In this document: positions 1 through 9,257 of the stretch, piece after piece | Layout of the letters: every line of letters starts with the position of its first letter | Position numbering within the stretch: the stretch's first letter is position 1 | Source: Trueperaceae bacterium | Lineage (GTDB): Bacteria > Deinococcota > Deinococci > Deinococcales > Trueperaceae | Assembly (NCBI GenBank): GCA_036381595.1 | Contig: DASVCN010000023.1 | Coordinates: forward strand, 272,908 to 336,907 | DNA: 64,000 nucleotides | Direction: 5' to 3' | Translations under genes and position numbers: made by a program | The notes under the pieces: generated by a model | Seen by the model: the letters and a program-made list of their open reading frames with translations, nothing else | Told to the model about the DNA's origin: nothing | Databases searched by the model: none

Positions 1-284
1 ATGTCGCGATGCAACGTCTCCTTGGTGATCGCGCCGCCCGGTTCATCCTCTTCGACGCGCAACTCGCTCCCCTCGTGCCTGCGGAAGAGCTCCTGCACGA
101 GCGGGTTGTCCGGGTAGCGTTCCCGCGCCTCATAGAGGAAGGTGCCGGCGGCGGTCATCTCGGAGAAGTAGGCGACCGGGCCGGAGCGGTCGGCCGCGAC
201 GGTAGCCAGCAGCACCGTTGCGGCCGCTTCCATCAGCAGCTCATGGTCGTCATCGCCGTAGGGCTCGCTGTTGACCTGGTTCAT
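1..284 (-). CDS. Hypothetical protein, partial (C-terminus beyond window)
   Basis: An open frame starts at ATG 284 after a strong ribosome site (AGGAGGTC, 3 nt before ATG) and runs off the left edge with no stop, giving 94 visible residues. The visible part begins MNQVNSEPYGDDDHELLMEA, has an alanine/valine-rich helix (about residues 19-31) and is then acidic and soluble, with no signal peptide. I do not recognise the family. It lies 18 nt downstream of the RIO kinase on the same strand, so the two are probably cotranscribed. Confidence 0.7.
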   Translation of the reverse strand, partial: MNQVNSEPYGDDDHELLMEAAATVLLATVAADRSGPVAYFSEMTAAGTFLYEARERYPDNPLVQELFRRHEGSELRVEEDEPGGAITKETLHRD

Positions 285-302
285 CTGACCTCCTGGTCAA
301 GT

Positions 303-1211
303 CTAGCTGCCGGGACGGACGATCCCGCCCTTCACTCGTCGCAGCGTTGCGGTCGGGTCGGCCCGTACCCCCAGCTTGCGGAACGAGCGACAGAGGTTCG
401 CGACGTCCCGCTCCAGCAGCTCGCCGGCTTCAGGATTATCGGCCGCATCCACCATCTGCGGGAAGTCGATGGCCACTACCCGCTCCCGCCACCAGAGCAG
501 GTTGTAGGTCGACAGGTCGCCGTGCACCTTGCCGAGCGCGTGGAGCCGGCGGGCGAACTCGACGCTCTGCTCGAAGGCGCTCAGCGCCTCCACGGCCGGC
601 AGGCGGATGTCGGAGAGGCGGGGGGCCGGCCCCTCGTCGTCGCCGATGTACTCCATGAGCACCACCCGTCCGGCGTCGCCCAGGTCGATCTTGTCGGGAC
701 CGATCATCGGCTTCGGCACAGGCAGACCGGCTTCGAACAGCTGCCACAACTGCAGGTACTCGTGGAACACCCACAGGTCCTGTTGCGCCTCCAGCCCCTT
801 CGCGGTGCGTTGCGTTATCGCCTTCTCGATCCTGGAGTCGCCGATCCAGCGGCCCCGCCGGTATACCTCGTCGTTGCGGAAGGAGCGCACCCGTAGGTCG
901 GCGTACGCCTTCGCCGCCATCAGGCCGTCGGGCCCGCTCACCAGGTAGACGGTCGCCTCCTTGCCGCTCTTCACCTCCCCCAGGAGTTCGTCGATCTTGC
1001 TGATCTCGAAGAGGTGCTGGAGTTCCGGATCGGTGAAGCGGGCCTCGCTGCTTGATCCCGACTCCTCCGCCGTGGCCTCCTGCGCCACCAGGTCGGACAG
1101 TCGTTGCCGGCCGCGTGGCGGCCGGCGGTCGTGCCGCCGCGAGAAGCTCTCCTCGTTGTCGAGATAGTCGTCTGCGTACTGCGTGTCCACTCGGTTCAAG
1201 CGGTCCTCCAT
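303..1211 (-). CDS. RIO-family serine/threonine protein kinase
   Basis: A 302-residue cytoplasmic atypical protein kinase of the RIO type. The first 60 residues are a charged, probably disordered tail. The nucleotide loop VKSGKEATVY lies near residues 80-89, a likely phosphate-anchoring Lys is K101, the catalytic loop is VHGDLSTYN (D232, N237) and the metal-binding Asp is D249 in AIDFPQMVD, where RIO kinases have IDFPQ instead of DFG. RIO1 acts in ribosome maturation in archaea and eukaryotes; the targets of bacterial homologues are not established. No clear ribosome site precedes ATG 1211, so the start is less certain than the family. Confidence 0.9.
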   Translation of the reverse strand: MEDRLNRVDTQYADDYLDNEESFSRRHDRRPPRGRQRLSDLVAQEATAEESGSSSEARFTDPELQHLFEISKIDELLGEVKSGKEATVYLVSGPDGLMAAKAYADLRVRSFRNDEVYRRGRWIGDSRIEKAITQRTAKGLEAQQDLWVFHEYLQLWQLFEAGLPVPKPMIGPDKIDLGDAGRVVLMEYIGDDEGPAPRLSDIRLPAVEALSAFEQSVEFARRLHALGKVHGDLSTYNLLWWRERVVAIDFPQMVDAADNPEAGELLERDVANLCRSFRKLGVRADPTATLRRVKGGIVRPGS

Positions 1212-1519
1212 GCTGAAAGAGCTCGAGGACGCGCGCTGCTCGTAACCGGTCCACCTCGTCGCCGGTCCGCCTTCCGGAGGCTTGCCGGGTCAGTAGTTTC
1301 CGCCGATCTACAGTGAGTGAACGCTCAGGAACGGGCGCGCGTGCCAGTCGATCCGGTCGCAAAAGCAGTTATCGCTGGTCATGGACACCACCACCCTTCC
1401 TGACGTGCTCATCAAAGATAGGAGAAGTAGCCGGAGCTTGTCAATCGTTGCTTAATGCAGGGGACGCCACGCGAAATACCTCTCGCAGGGTCCGCTGCGG
1501 GCGACCGTAGACTTCCGCA
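1212..1519. other. Intergenic region between divergent genes
   Basis: 308 bases between the divergent RIO kinase and CAP-domain genes. On the plus strand there is only a possible 24-codon peptide frame (ATG 1381), with no supporting ribosome site, and the -10 element of the downstream gene. I see no RNA gene or repeat. Confidence 0.6.
1508..1513 (+). promoter_or_regulatory. Leaderless-type -10 element (TAGACT)
   Basis: TAGACT ends 6 nt before GTG 1520. There is no ribosome site and no consensus -35, so the transcript probably begins at or next to the start codon. Confidence 0.55.
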
Positions 1520-2590
1520 GTGCGTCGTCTTCCCCTGCTTCTCCTCCTGATCCTCCTACCTTTCACTGTCGCGAACGGTCTGCCCGTGATCGATGATCCG
1601 CCGGCGAACGCGCTGCTCGAGCGAGCCCTGCTGAAGGAGACGAACGCGGCGCGCGCCCGATTCGGACTGGCGCCGCTGCAGGCCCACGAAGGACTCGCTC
1701 GAGCCGCCCGGGGCCATGCCCAGGAGATGGCGCGACTGGGTTTCTTCTCGCACAGCGGCCCCAACCCGGAGAGCGCCACCCTCGAGCATCGACTCGCCCG
1801 GGCCGGCGTGGCCAGCACCACGGCAGGGGAGAACCTCGCCCTGTTGCGTGGCCAGCAGGACCTGGCCGAAGCGGCCGTCGAGGGCTGGTTGCAGAGCCCG
1901 CCGCATCGTGCGGCACTGCTGAACGGCGACTACACTCACGTCGGCTTCGGGGCCTTCGACAGCGTCACCGGCGAGACTTACATCGCCCAGGTCTTCTCGA
2001 GAGAGCCACGGGAACTGCTTAGCGCGAAGGTCGTTCGCGAACCTCGCGCCGGATTCGACCTGAGAGTGGAGGTCGAGGTGCCGAGGCCGCTCACGGTAGT
2101 ACCGAGGCTCGATGGTGTGGTGGGCGAGCCCACGATGCTCGCTCCCGGAGACGCGATGCTCGACCTGTACGCGGTCAGCGGCGACCTGCAGCAGCTGGTC
2201 CTGGCGGTAGCGCTGGACTCCGCCGGCCACTACCAGATCCAGGATGGCGGCTGGATAGCGCCGGGTAGCGGCAGCTGGCAGGCCGACGCCAGCATGCCCC
2301 GCTCCGCTCTCGCCATAGAGGCGGTCGAAGCGCGCAGGGCGCAAGGCGACGTCTTCCGGCTCGACCTCCACTACCAACCGACCGCGGGTGAACTCGCCGT
2401 ATTCGTCGACGAGCAGCATGTGCGTGGAGCGCAGGTCGCTCCCGGTCATCTGCGCGTCTACCTGCCCAGCGACTCCGTGTCGCGGGTGAAGGTGGGCGCG
2501 GTCGATGGCCGCACCGTCATCCCGTTCGACCGCTTCACTGTCGCACCGGGCTCGAGCGGACCGGTGGTACGCGCGGGAGTGATCCGATAG
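1520..2590 (+). CDS. Secreted CAP-domain (SCP/PR1-like) protein
   Basis: 356 residues, exported. A Sec signal peptide (RRLPLLLLLILLPFTVANG) is followed by a CAP domain at about residues 35-165, with family motifs such as HAQEMARLGFFSHSGP, AGENLA and VEGWLQSPPHRAALLNG, including the conserved His/Glu cavity residues. The C-terminal half (about 170-356) is beta-rich, unrecognised and probably extracytoplasmic. Bacterial CAP proteins are common at the cell surface or in spores, but their biochemical role is mostly unknown. GTG 1520 is chosen because it begins the signal peptide and sits 6 nt behind a TAGACT -10 element. Confidence 0.88.
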   Translation: MRRLPLLLLLILLPFTVANGLPVIDDPPANALLERALLKETNAARARFGLAPLQAHEGLARAARGHAQEMARLGFFSHSGPNPESATLEHRLARAGVASTTAGENLALLRGQQDLAEAAVEGWLQSPPHRAALLNGDYTHVGFGAFDSVTGETYIAQVFSREPRELLSAKVVREPRAGFDLRVEVEVPRPLTVVPRLDGVVGEPTMLAPGDAMLDLYAVSGDLQQLVLAVALDSAGHYQIQDGGWIAPGSGSWQADASMPRSALAIEAVEARRAQGDVFRLDLHYQPTAGELAVFVDEQHVRGAQVAPGHLRVYLPSDSVSRVKVGAVDGRTVIPFDRFTVAPGSSGPVVRAGVIR

Positions 2591-2675
2591 CCGCGCGACT
2601 GCGCCGACGCCGCCCGCACGCGAGTCCGACGCGCCGCGTCACCTCGGCCGAACAGGAGCCGGCACCCCCAGGGCT

Positions 2676-2681
2676 TATCGT
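2676..2681 (+). promoter_or_regulatory. Leaderless-type -10 element (TATCGT)
   Basis: TATCGT ends 6 nt before GTG 2688. The intervening GAGGGG resembles a ribosome site but abuts the start codon, which is too close to work normally. Confidence 0.45.
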
Positions 2682-2687
2682 GAGGGG

Positions 2688-4175
2688 GTGCAGGAGTTTG
2701 ACGAGAGACTGATAGTTGTCAGGCCGGCGGCCGAGGTGACGCTCAAGTCGAAGCGCACCCGGGACAAGTTCATGCGTTCGCTGCGCAGCTCCGTACTCGA
2801 CGCGCTGCAACGCAACGGCGTCCGTTGTCGCATCAGGAGGCGCCCCAGTCGGCTCTTCGTCTACCTCACCGAGGGGCCCTCGGCGGCTGCTGAGGAGGTC
2901 CTCTCGCGGGTCTTCGGCGTCGGTTCCTACTCGCCGGTGAGGGCTGTCTGCGAGGCCGACCCCGAGACGATAGCGCGGGTGGGCCACGAGGCGTTCGCCG
3001 ACCTCGTGGCCGGTCGCAGCTTCGCCGTGCGGGTGAAGCGACTGGGCCAGCACACGTTCGGTTCTATGGACGTAGCCAGGGAGCTGGGCGCCGCCCTGCG
3101 ACCTTATGGCCCTGTCGATCTCGACGACCCTCAGTTCGAGGTCCGGGTCGAGATCATCAACGACCGCGCCTACCTCTTCGAGGAGCGTCTGCCCGGTATC
3201 GGCGGCCTGCCGGCCGGCACCGAATCCAGGGCGCTCTCGCTCATCTCCGGCGGGTACGACTCGGCCGTCTCCTCCTGGCAGATCTTGCGCCGGGGGGTCG
3301 AACTCGACTTCGTGCTCTTCAACCTCGGCGGAGCCGCCTACGAGCGGATGGTCGCCCAGGTGGTGAAGGTGATCTGCGACCGCTGGTGCTTCGGCGGCAG
3401 GCCCAGCCTCTTCGTAGTCGACTTCGCGGCCGTCCTCGAGAACCTGCGCGGCAACGCCCGTGAGGACTACTGGCAGGTCCTGCTCAAGCGCAGGATGCTG
3501 GCGGCCGCATCCCTCCTCGCCGAGCGGCTGGGCAGTGAAGCCCTCGTCACCGGCGAATCGATCGGTCAGGTGTCGTCACAGACCCTCAGCAACCTCAGGG
3601 CGATCGAGGATGCGGCCTCGCTGCCGGTGCTCAGGCCGCTGGTGGGCATGGACAAGCGGGACATCATGAGAGAAGCCGAGCTGGTGGGCACAGCGGCCCT
3701 CTCTGCCCAGGTGCGGGAGTATTGCGCGCTGACCTCGCTACGCCCGGTAGTCGCCGCCGACCCGCTGGTCGTGGCGGAAGAGGAGCGGAAGCTGGACGAC
3801 TCGCTTCTGCGGCAGGGGGTACTTGGCGCCAAGGAGCTGAAGCTCAGGACGCTCGACCAGGCCGACCTGATGCTCCCCTACCTGTTCGTCGACGAGGTAC
3901 CCGTGGGCTCGGTCGTCATCGACTGCCAGACCGAGCGGCAACACCGGGCGTGGCACTACCCGGGCGCCCGCCACCTCGAGGCGGCCCAGATCCTCAGCTC
4001 GCCCCGCGATCTGGACAAGGAGGCACGCTACCTCCTCTACTGCGCTCAGGGGATGCAGAGCGCCCAGGCCGCGGAGGTGCTCCAGCAGCTGGGATACGAG
4101 GCCTACTCGTTCCGCGGCGGCACTGCGGCGCTCCGGCGGCTGGCCGAGCGGGAGGAGCGGGCCGAGCCGGCCTGA
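2688..4175 (+). CDS. thiI: tRNA 4-thiouridine synthase ThiI with rhodanese domain
   Basis: 495 residues; transfers sulfur to U8 of tRNA and, in some bacteria, to ThiS for thiamine synthesis. Domain order: N-terminal ferredoxin-like and THUMP domain (about 1-170), a PP-loop adenylation domain opening at SGGYDSAVSSWQ (about 187-198), and a C-terminal rhodanese domain (about 400-490). Both sulfur-relay cysteines are present: C346 in REYCALTS and the rhodanese C452 in LYCAQGMQSA. This is therefore the long, E. coli-like form rather than the rhodanese-less form. It stands alone and converges on the sugar isomerase gene. GTG start. Confidence 0.95.
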   Translation: MQEFDERLIVVRPAAEVTLKSKRTRDKFMRSLRSSVLDALQRNGVRCRIRRRPSRLFVYLTEGPSAAAEEVLSRVFGVGSYSPVRAVCEADPETIARVGHEAFADLVAGRSFAVRVKRLGQHTFGSMDVARELGAALRPYGPVDLDDPQFEVRVEIINDRAYLFEERLPGIGGLPAGTESRALSLISGGYDSAVSSWQILRRGVELDFVLFNLGGAAYERMVAQVVKVICDRWCFGGRPSLFVVDFAAVLENLRGNAREDYWQVLLKRRMLAAASLLAERLGSEALVTGESIGQVSSQTLSNLRAIEDAASLPVLRPLVGMDKRDIMREAELVGTAALSAQVREYCALTSLRPVVAADPLVVAEEERKLDDSLLRQGVLGAKELKLRTLDQADLMLPYLFVDEVPVGSVVIDCQTERQHRAWHYPGARHLEAAQILSSPRDLDKEARYLLYCAQGMQSAQAAEVLQQLGYEAYSFRGGTAALRRLAEREERAEPA

Positions 4176-4237
4176 GCCGTCCACGCGGCCGGCACGGTCA
4201 GCGGCTGCCGTGGTGATGCCCTCTCGCTGGCCGGCGG

Positions 4238-5662
4238 TCAGAGCGTGTCCCTCGCCGGGACGGGCTCCAGGACCTCGACTCCCAGCCAGGAGCACAGCTC
4301 CAGCGCGCCCTCGGTTAGATCGCTCTGGCCGAAGGCGAAGTGATGAGGGAGACGGTGGTCCAGCACGTTGGCGACGAAGCCGCGGGGGGTCACGGGGTCC
4401 TTGCCCCAACGGATGTCGCTCAACCAACCACGCACCCCGTCGTAGCCTCCGTCCTCGAAGGTGACGTCGCGGAACTCGCCGCTGAACAGGAGCGCCCGTT
4501 CGGCGCCCGCCGTGAACCTGAAGCCTGTGGCGGGACCCGGCCTCACGATCATGTCCCTCACCGTGCCGACCCCGTCCCGATTGAAGTGGGGCGCCAGACG
4601 GGTGGCGCCCGCGCTCCAGGAGAGCGGGCCGTTGCCGCAGTGCCAGAAGAGCGCTCCGCGTTCGGGGTCGACGTCCGACAGGTCCAGCAGCAGAGCGGCC
4701 TCCCCGCTCATCCCCTGGAGCGCCAGCATCGACAGCGCGCCCATGACGTCACCCTCGCAGGCGGCCGCTACAGCGCCATCCCCCAGGCGAGCAAGCGTCG
4801 CGCAAGCCATCGTGCCGGTCTCGTCGGGCAGTTCAGGCCAGCAGCGCAGGGCGATAGCGTCGTACTCGCTCTCGCTGACGATCCTGCCGAGGGCGAGGTC
4901 GAGCGCGGCGCTCCGCCTCAGCTGCTCCTCCGTGACAGCCGACCCTTCCCGCCAGCTGGCTGCCAGTTCTTCGGTCGCAGCGGAAGGGACACGGGCGACC
5001 CGTTCGAAGAGGGCGGTGAGCTCCATCCGCTCGACGGTCACGCCGGGTAGCCGCGGCTCCTGCTCCAGCCCGTAGAAGTGGGGCGCGGTGCCGCCTATCT
5101 GCAGGATCCTCGCTCCCCGCAGGGCCCGGAGACCTCGCAGGGCGGTGAGGGTAGGTGTGAGGCGTTCTCGGAACCAGTCCGAGTCGGCACTCCCGTAGAA
5201 CCACTTGGCCGGCATCTCCCGCTCCACGGGTGGACGATCGAGGAAGCTCAGCGTCATGTTGAGGCCGCAGAGCGAGTTGAGCGGCAGTGGACCGGTGGTA
5301 CGGTCGGCGCCGGCCTCCTCGGGCAGCGCCCACAGGCCCAGCGGCAGCGGCAGCCGCAGGAAGGGGGCCGGCGTCTCACCGGTAGCGAAGGTGGTGAGCT
5401 GGACGAGCAGCAGGTCGAGGTCCTGCGCTGCGAGTTGATCGGCGGCGAGCTGAGCGCTCGCCTGGTCGTGCACGGCGAAGCGGGGAAGCGGTGAACCGGT
5501 GGCGGCGTGAACCGGGCCGGTCGGGAGTTCTGGGAGGACTACCTCGAAGCCGTTATTCGCGGCCAGCCGCTCGAGACCCTCGAGGCTGTCGAGCGCGGCG
5601 GCCGGCGAGTCGCCCTTGAAGATCGGCCGGATGATGGCGACGAATCCGATTCGCAGGGACAC
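4238..5662 (-). CDS. FucI/AraA-like sugar isomerase family protein
   Basis: 474 residues, cytoplasmic. The pattern matches L-fucose isomerase-like proteins: a Rossmann-like N-terminal part (IGFVAIIRPIFKGD, then LDLLLVQLTTFATGETPAP) and a C-terminal part with CEGDVMGALSM, LDLSDVD and LFWHCGNGP, where this fold places metal and substrate ligands. It is the last gene of an operon with a sugar ABC importer, 66 nt after the second permease, so it probably interconverts an aldose and ketose of the imported sugar. The divergent operon supplies a ketose kinase and aldolase. The exact sugar cannot be read from sequence. GTG start; a TAGGCT element 5 nt upstream could be an internal leaderless promoter. 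Confidence 0.75.
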   Translation of the reverse strand: MSLRIGFVAIIRPIFKGDSPAAALDSLEGLERLAANNGFEVVLPELPTGPVHAATGSPLPRFAVHDQASAQLAADQLAAQDLDLLLVQLTTFATGETPAPFLRLPLPLGLWALPEEAGADRTTGPLPLNSLCGLNMTLSFLDRPPVEREMPAKWFYGSADSDWFRERLTPTLTALRGLRALRGARILQIGGTAPHFYGLEQEPRLPGVTVERMELTALFERVARVPSAATEELAASWREGSAVTEEQLRRSAALDLALGRIVSESEYDAIALRCWPELPDETGTMACATLARLGDGAVAAACEGDVMGALSMLALQGMSGEAALLLDLSDVDPERGALFWHCGNGPLSWSAGATRLAPHFNRDGVGTVRDMIVRPGPATGFRFTAGAERALLFSGEFRDVTFEDGGYDGVRGWLSDIRWGKDPVTPRGFVANVLDHRLPHHFAFGQSDLTEGALELCSWLGVEVLEPVPARDTL

Positions 5663-5728
5663 GATCCAGCCTACTGCCGGACGTCCGCGGGACGAGTGCG
5701 ACCGCCGCGACGGCGAATCGGCGAATCC

Positions 5729-6595
5729 TCACCCCTTCACCCCGCCGGCCGTGAGGCCGCTGATAATCCGCTGCTGGAAGAAGATTATGAGCGCCACCAG
5801 CGGCAGGATGCCGAGGGTGACGGCCGCGCTGATCACCGCCCAGGGGAAGGAGTACTCGCCCTGGTAGAGGGTGATCCCGACCGGTACCGTGCGCATCGCC
5901 TGGGCGCTGTTGAAGGTGAGCGCCAGGAGGAACTCGTTCCACGAGTTGACGAAGACGATTATCGCCGCCGTCACCACCCCGGGTGCCGAAAGCGGCGCTA
6001 CGATCCGGAAGAGGGCGCCCACCCGAGTTGCGCCGTCGACCGTCGCGGCGTTCTCCAGCTCGTCTGGGATCAGTTGGAAGAAGCTGGTGAGGATGAGGGT
6101 GGCGATGGGCAGAGAGAGCGCCACGTAGGGGATTATCAATGCCCAGTAGGTGTTGAGCAGGTTGGGGGTGAACCAGGCCAGGCCGGGGATCTCGAAACCC
6201 ACGAACATCCGGTAGAGCGGCACCAGCAGCACCAGCGCCGGGAACATGCTGGAGATGACGATGGCGGTGAGGATCAGCCGGCGGCCAGGTAGCCGCAGCC
6301 GCGCCAGGGCGTATCCGGCGAGTGCTGCGAACAGCACGCAGACGATCGTGGCGGCGAGCGAAACGACCGCCGAGTTGAGCATGAAGCGGGCGAACGGGTT
6401 CTCCGTGAACACGGCGACGTAGTTGCTCCAGGTCGGGTCCTGCGGCAGGTAGGTGATGGGGAGGCGGGTGAGCTCGCCCTCCTCCTTGAACGAGGTGAGG
6501 ATCAGCCACACCGATGAGAAGAGGCCGTTGAGGATCACAAGGACGAGGCCCAACCGCGTGAAGATCGTGCCTGCCGGCGAGGGCTTGCGGTTCAT
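5729..6595 (-). CDS. Carbohydrate ABC transporter permease (MalG type)
   Basis: 288-residue inner-membrane subunit with about six transmembrane segments. The EAA loop that docks the ATPase is recognisable as [20 protein letters not shown] (about residues 175-194), and the C-terminus ends [15 protein letters not shown] as in MalG-like permeases. Its ATG overlaps the stop of the first permease by 4 nt (ATGA), implying translational coupling. It pairs with that permease and the binding protein to import a sugar or sugar derivative. No ATPase gene is adjacent. Confidence 0.9.
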   Translation of the reverse strand: MNRKPSPAGTIFTRLGLVLVILNGLFSSVWLILTSFKEEGELTRLPITYLPQDPTWSNYVAVFTENPFARFMLNSAVVSLAATIVCVLFAALAGYALARLRLPGRRLILTAIVISSMFPALVLLVPLYRMFVGFEIPGLAWFTPNLLNTYWALIIPYVALSLPIATLILTSFFQLIPDELENAATVDGATRVGALFRIVAPLSAPGVVTAAIIVFVNSWNEFLLALTFNSAQAMRTVPVGITLYQGEYSFPWAVISAAVTLGILPLVALIIFFQQRIISGLTAGGVKG

Positions 6596-7692
6596 TCCTG
6601 GTAGAGCCAGCGCAGGTAGACGACGGTGATCCCCAGGCTCAGCAGGAAGAGGATGGTCGACAGGGCCGCGGCGTAGCCGATGTCGAGACCGAGCGTGGTG
6701 CCGTGGATGTAGATGCCGAGGGTCTCGAGCGCCCTGCCGGGGCCGCCTCGGGTCATCGCGTAGGGGATGTCGAAGGTCTGCACCGCCGTGAGGGTGCGGA
6801 ATATCAGCGCCACCGCGATGGCCGGCCGCAGGAGCGGAAGGGTGATCCGCCAGAAGCGTTGCCAGGCGCTGGCGCCGTCAACCGTGGCCGCTTCATACAG
6901 GCTCCGGTCGATCGACTGCAGGCCGGCCAGCAGGATGAGCCCCACGAACGAGGAAGTCTTCCAGACGATGGCGATGATCACCGCGACGATCGCAGGGGTG
7001 ACCCGGGCGAGCCACAGCGGGCCTTCGATCCCCAGCTGGCCGAGCATGTCGTTGATCACCCCGTAGCGACTCTGGAAGAGCCAGGCGAAGGTGAGGCCTG
7101 CGAACACCCGCGGCATCGCCCAGGGCAGTAGCAGCGCGACCCTGACGAGCCAGCGCAGTCGCGACCCGACGTTGGCGAGGAGCGCCAGCGGAAGCCCCAC
7201 GAGAAACGAACCGGTGACGGTGGCCACGATGATGAGCAGGGTTATCTGGAACGAGTTCCAGAAGCGGGGGTCGTTCCAGCGCCCCTCCTCGCCGGGGTGG
7301 AAGCCCAACAGCAGGCCGGCTACGAGCAGCAGCAGCGAGCTCCAGATGAGCGCACTACGCCGGGACGTCTTCCACCAGACGGGGATGAGTGCCGCTATGC
7401 CGAGAAGCCGCCAGCCCCACAGGCGGGTCGCGCTCCAGGTCATCCCCTCGCCCCACAGCATCTCGCGGAAGTTCTCCAGGCCGATGAACGGAGTGCCGCG
7501 CTGAGGGACGTTCAGCCGTTCGAAGTGGAGCGACTGCCAGATCACGTTGAGGACCGGGTAGAGCATGACCACCGCGAGCGTGACCAGCGCAGGCAGCAGG
7601 AGCAGCCAGGCTAGCTGCGTCTCGGTGGGGTTGCCGCGGAGTAGTCTCTGCCAGAAGCCCGGCGGTCGGTAAGTAGTCGAGGTCTGGGCCAT
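6592..7692 (-). CDS. Carbohydrate ABC transporter permease (MalF type)
   Basis: 366 residues starting at ATG 7692 ([14 protein letters not shown]); an upstream in-frame start at 7803 would overlap the binding-protein gene and read through a stem-loop, so it is disfavoured. TM1 ([20 protein letters not shown]) is followed by an inserted stretch with two extra hydrophobic segments (about residues 80-130) before the permease core, which begins at [13 protein letters not shown]. The EAA loop is [20 protein letters not shown]. No normal ribosome site is visible because the stem-loop lies directly before the start, which may limit translation relative to the binding protein. Confidence 0.9.
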   Translation of the reverse strand: MAQTSTTYRPPGFWQRLLRGNPTETQLAWLLLLPALVTLAVVMLYPVLNVIWQSLHFERLNVPQRGTPFIGLENFREMLWGEGMTWSATRLWGWRLLGIAALIPVWWKTSRRSALIWSSLLLLVAGLLLGFHPGEEGRWNDPRFWNSFQITLLIIVATVTGSFLVGLPLALLANVGSRLRWLVRVALLLPWAMPRVFAGLTFAWLFQSRYGVINDMLGQLGIEGPLWLARVTPAIVAVIIAIVWKTSSFVGLILLAGLQSIDRSLYEAATVDGASAWQRFWRITLPLLRPAIAVALIFRTLTAVQTFDIPYAMTRGGPGRALETLGIYIHGTTLGLDIGYAAALSTILFLLSLGITVVYLRWLYQE

Positions 7693-7698
7693 GCAGAA

Positions 7699-7722
7699 GG
7701 GGCGCGCGAGCACGCGCGCCCC
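7699..7722 (-). promoter_or_regulatory. Intercistronic stem-loop between binding protein and permease
   Basis: A perfect inverted repeat, 10 bp arms (GGGGCGCGCG / CGCGCGCCCC) with a 4-nt loop, sits 13 nt after the binding-protein stop and 6 nt before the permease ATG. There is no U-run after it, so it is more likely an mRNA 3'-end stabiliser, attenuator or translation block than a full terminator. Confidence 0.75.
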
Positions 7723-7735
7723 GCCGTCACGTCGG

Positions 7736-8983
7736 CTAGAAGTCGAATATGTCCTCGAGGCCGGCCTGCATCGTCTCGAGGGTCTCGTCGATATCCATCG
7801 CACCGGCGAAGAAGCCGTTCATCGAGGTGCGGATGACCTCGCTAACCTGTGTGTAGAACTCGGTCTGAGGCCGCGGTCGGGCGTTGACGATCACATCGTA
7901 GAACTGCTCGAAGTGAGGGGCCGCTTCGAGAACCGCCGGGTCGCTGTAGAGGCTCTCACGGGCGGGGATATGGCTCGCCTGGACGGCCAGGGTGCGCTGG
8001 CTGTCCTCGCTCGCCATGTACTGCATCAGCTCGAACGCAGCCTCCTTGTTCTCGCTGAACGGGTTCATCGCCCATTGGAAGCCGCCCACGCAGGTGGCCG
8101 ACTGGCCGCCCTCGAAGGCGGGCAGGGGCGCCACCCCGACCTTGCCCTGGACCTGGCTCTCCTCGCCTTGGAAGTGCGCCCAGGCGTAGCCCCAGTTGAG
8201 CATGAAGACCACGTCCCCGGCCTGGAACTGCTGCCGGGAGTCGTCGGTGGCTACCTCCGCGATGTTGCTGGGGGTAATGCCGGAGTCGAGGGTCTCCTGG
8301 TACCACTCCAGCACCTGCCGGCCCTCGGGGCTGTCGACGGTGATGTTGCCCTCGCTGTCGCGCCAGTCGCCGCCGGCGCTCCAGAGCGGCTCGAGGAAGG
8401 TGCAGTTGGTGCCCTCGATGGCAGCGCCCTGGTAGTTGAAGCCTTGCAGGTTCGGATCGCCTTCGCCCTCCTGGATGGCCAGCGCCTGCTCCTTCAGTTC
8501 GTTCCAGGTGCGCGGCGGTTCGAAACCGTACTCCTCGAGCAGGTCGGCGCGGTAGTAGAGGAACTGAGCGTCGGTCCAGGCCGGGATGCCGTAGAGGGTG
8601 CCGTCGACGAGGTTGGCCTGTACGGTGCCGTCGAGGTAGGGCTCGAGGAACTCCTCCATCGCCGCCTCGCTCTCGAAGTAGTCGTTGAGCGGCTCGGCCC
8701 AACCGGCGGCCGCGTACTGCGGCGGGTCGATGACGTCGAAGAGGAAGACGTCGATTTCGCCGCTGCGGCTGGTTAGGACCGTACTCAGGTACTGCTGGCG
8801 CACGTCGGTGGTCGCGCCGCCCAGTTCGAGTTCGGTCTCGATGCCGGTCTCCTCGGTGAACTGCTCGAGGATCGGGCCGATCACGTCGGGCCGCAGCGTC
8901 GAGCCTATGAAGACACGCAGCGTCTGTGCGCCGGCCAGCGGCAACAGCATGAGAAGCGTGGTGAGAAGGACTCTACGGTTCAT
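7736..8983 (-). CDS. Extracellular sugar-binding protein of ABC importer (family 1)
   Basis: 415 residues from ATG 8983, chosen because AGGGAGGAACG precedes it and a Sec signal peptide follows ([20 protein letters not shown]). The mature part resembles maltose-type binding proteins: [41 protein letters not shown] and the sugar-site pattern [22 protein letters not shown]. No lipobox cysteine follows the signal, so it is probably soluble in the periplasm. It is the first gene of the importer operon and diverges from the kinase-aldolase operon across 274 nt. Confidence 0.92.
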   Translation of the reverse strand: MNRRVLLTTLLMLLPLAGAQTLRVFIGSTLRPDVIGPILEQFTEETGIETELELGGATTDVRQQYLSTVLTSRSGEIDVFLFDVIDPPQYAAAGWAEPLNDYFESEAAMEEFLEPYLDGTVQANLVDGTLYGIPAWTDAQFLYYRADLLEEYGFEPPRTWNELKEQALAIQEGEGDPNLQGFNYQGAAIEGTNCTFLEPLWSAGGDWRDSEGNITVDSPEGRQVLEWYQETLDSGITPSNIAEVATDDSRQQFQAGDVVFMLNWGYAWAHFQGEESQVQGKVGVAPLPAFEGGQSATCVGGFQWAMNPFSENKEAAFELMQYMASEDSQRTLAVQASHIPARESLYSDPAVLEAAPHFEQFYDVIVNARPRPQTEFYTQVSEVIRTSMNGFFAGAMDIDETLETMQAGLEDIFDF

Positions 8984-9257
8984 CGTTCCTCCCTCTGGGC
9001 CGACTCCGCCAGTCGTACGCGCCGGCCCTCGTGGCATGCAGCCGCTTTCCGCGGCCCTGCGCCCATCGTCACGAGGACCTCTCCTGTCCGTTCAGAACCC
9101 GGAACGGTCCCTTTTGAGATTCCCTGAAAGTAGCACACGGAGGAGGAGGCTCGACAGGGGTCGGCGCCGCACCTCCTGCTATCGTGGGCTCCACCGTGCC
9201 CACCCCCCTCGCCAACGTCGAGAAGCCGCAACGTGACACTGGCCCGGGAGACTGGCC

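Noticed and set aside
1381..1455. Possible 24-codon leader peptide before the CAP-domain gene
   Set aside because: No ribosome site, no codon signal, and the downstream gene appears to have its own leaderless promoter.
4193..4212. CACGG/CCGTG stem between thiI and the isomerase gene as a terminator
   Set aside because: Only 5 pairs with a 10-nt loop and no U-run.
9081..9140. GGAA...TTCC inverted repeat between the importer and kinase operons
   Set aside because: Arms of only 4 bp with a long spacer; not distinguishable from chance, although an operator in this divergent region is expected.
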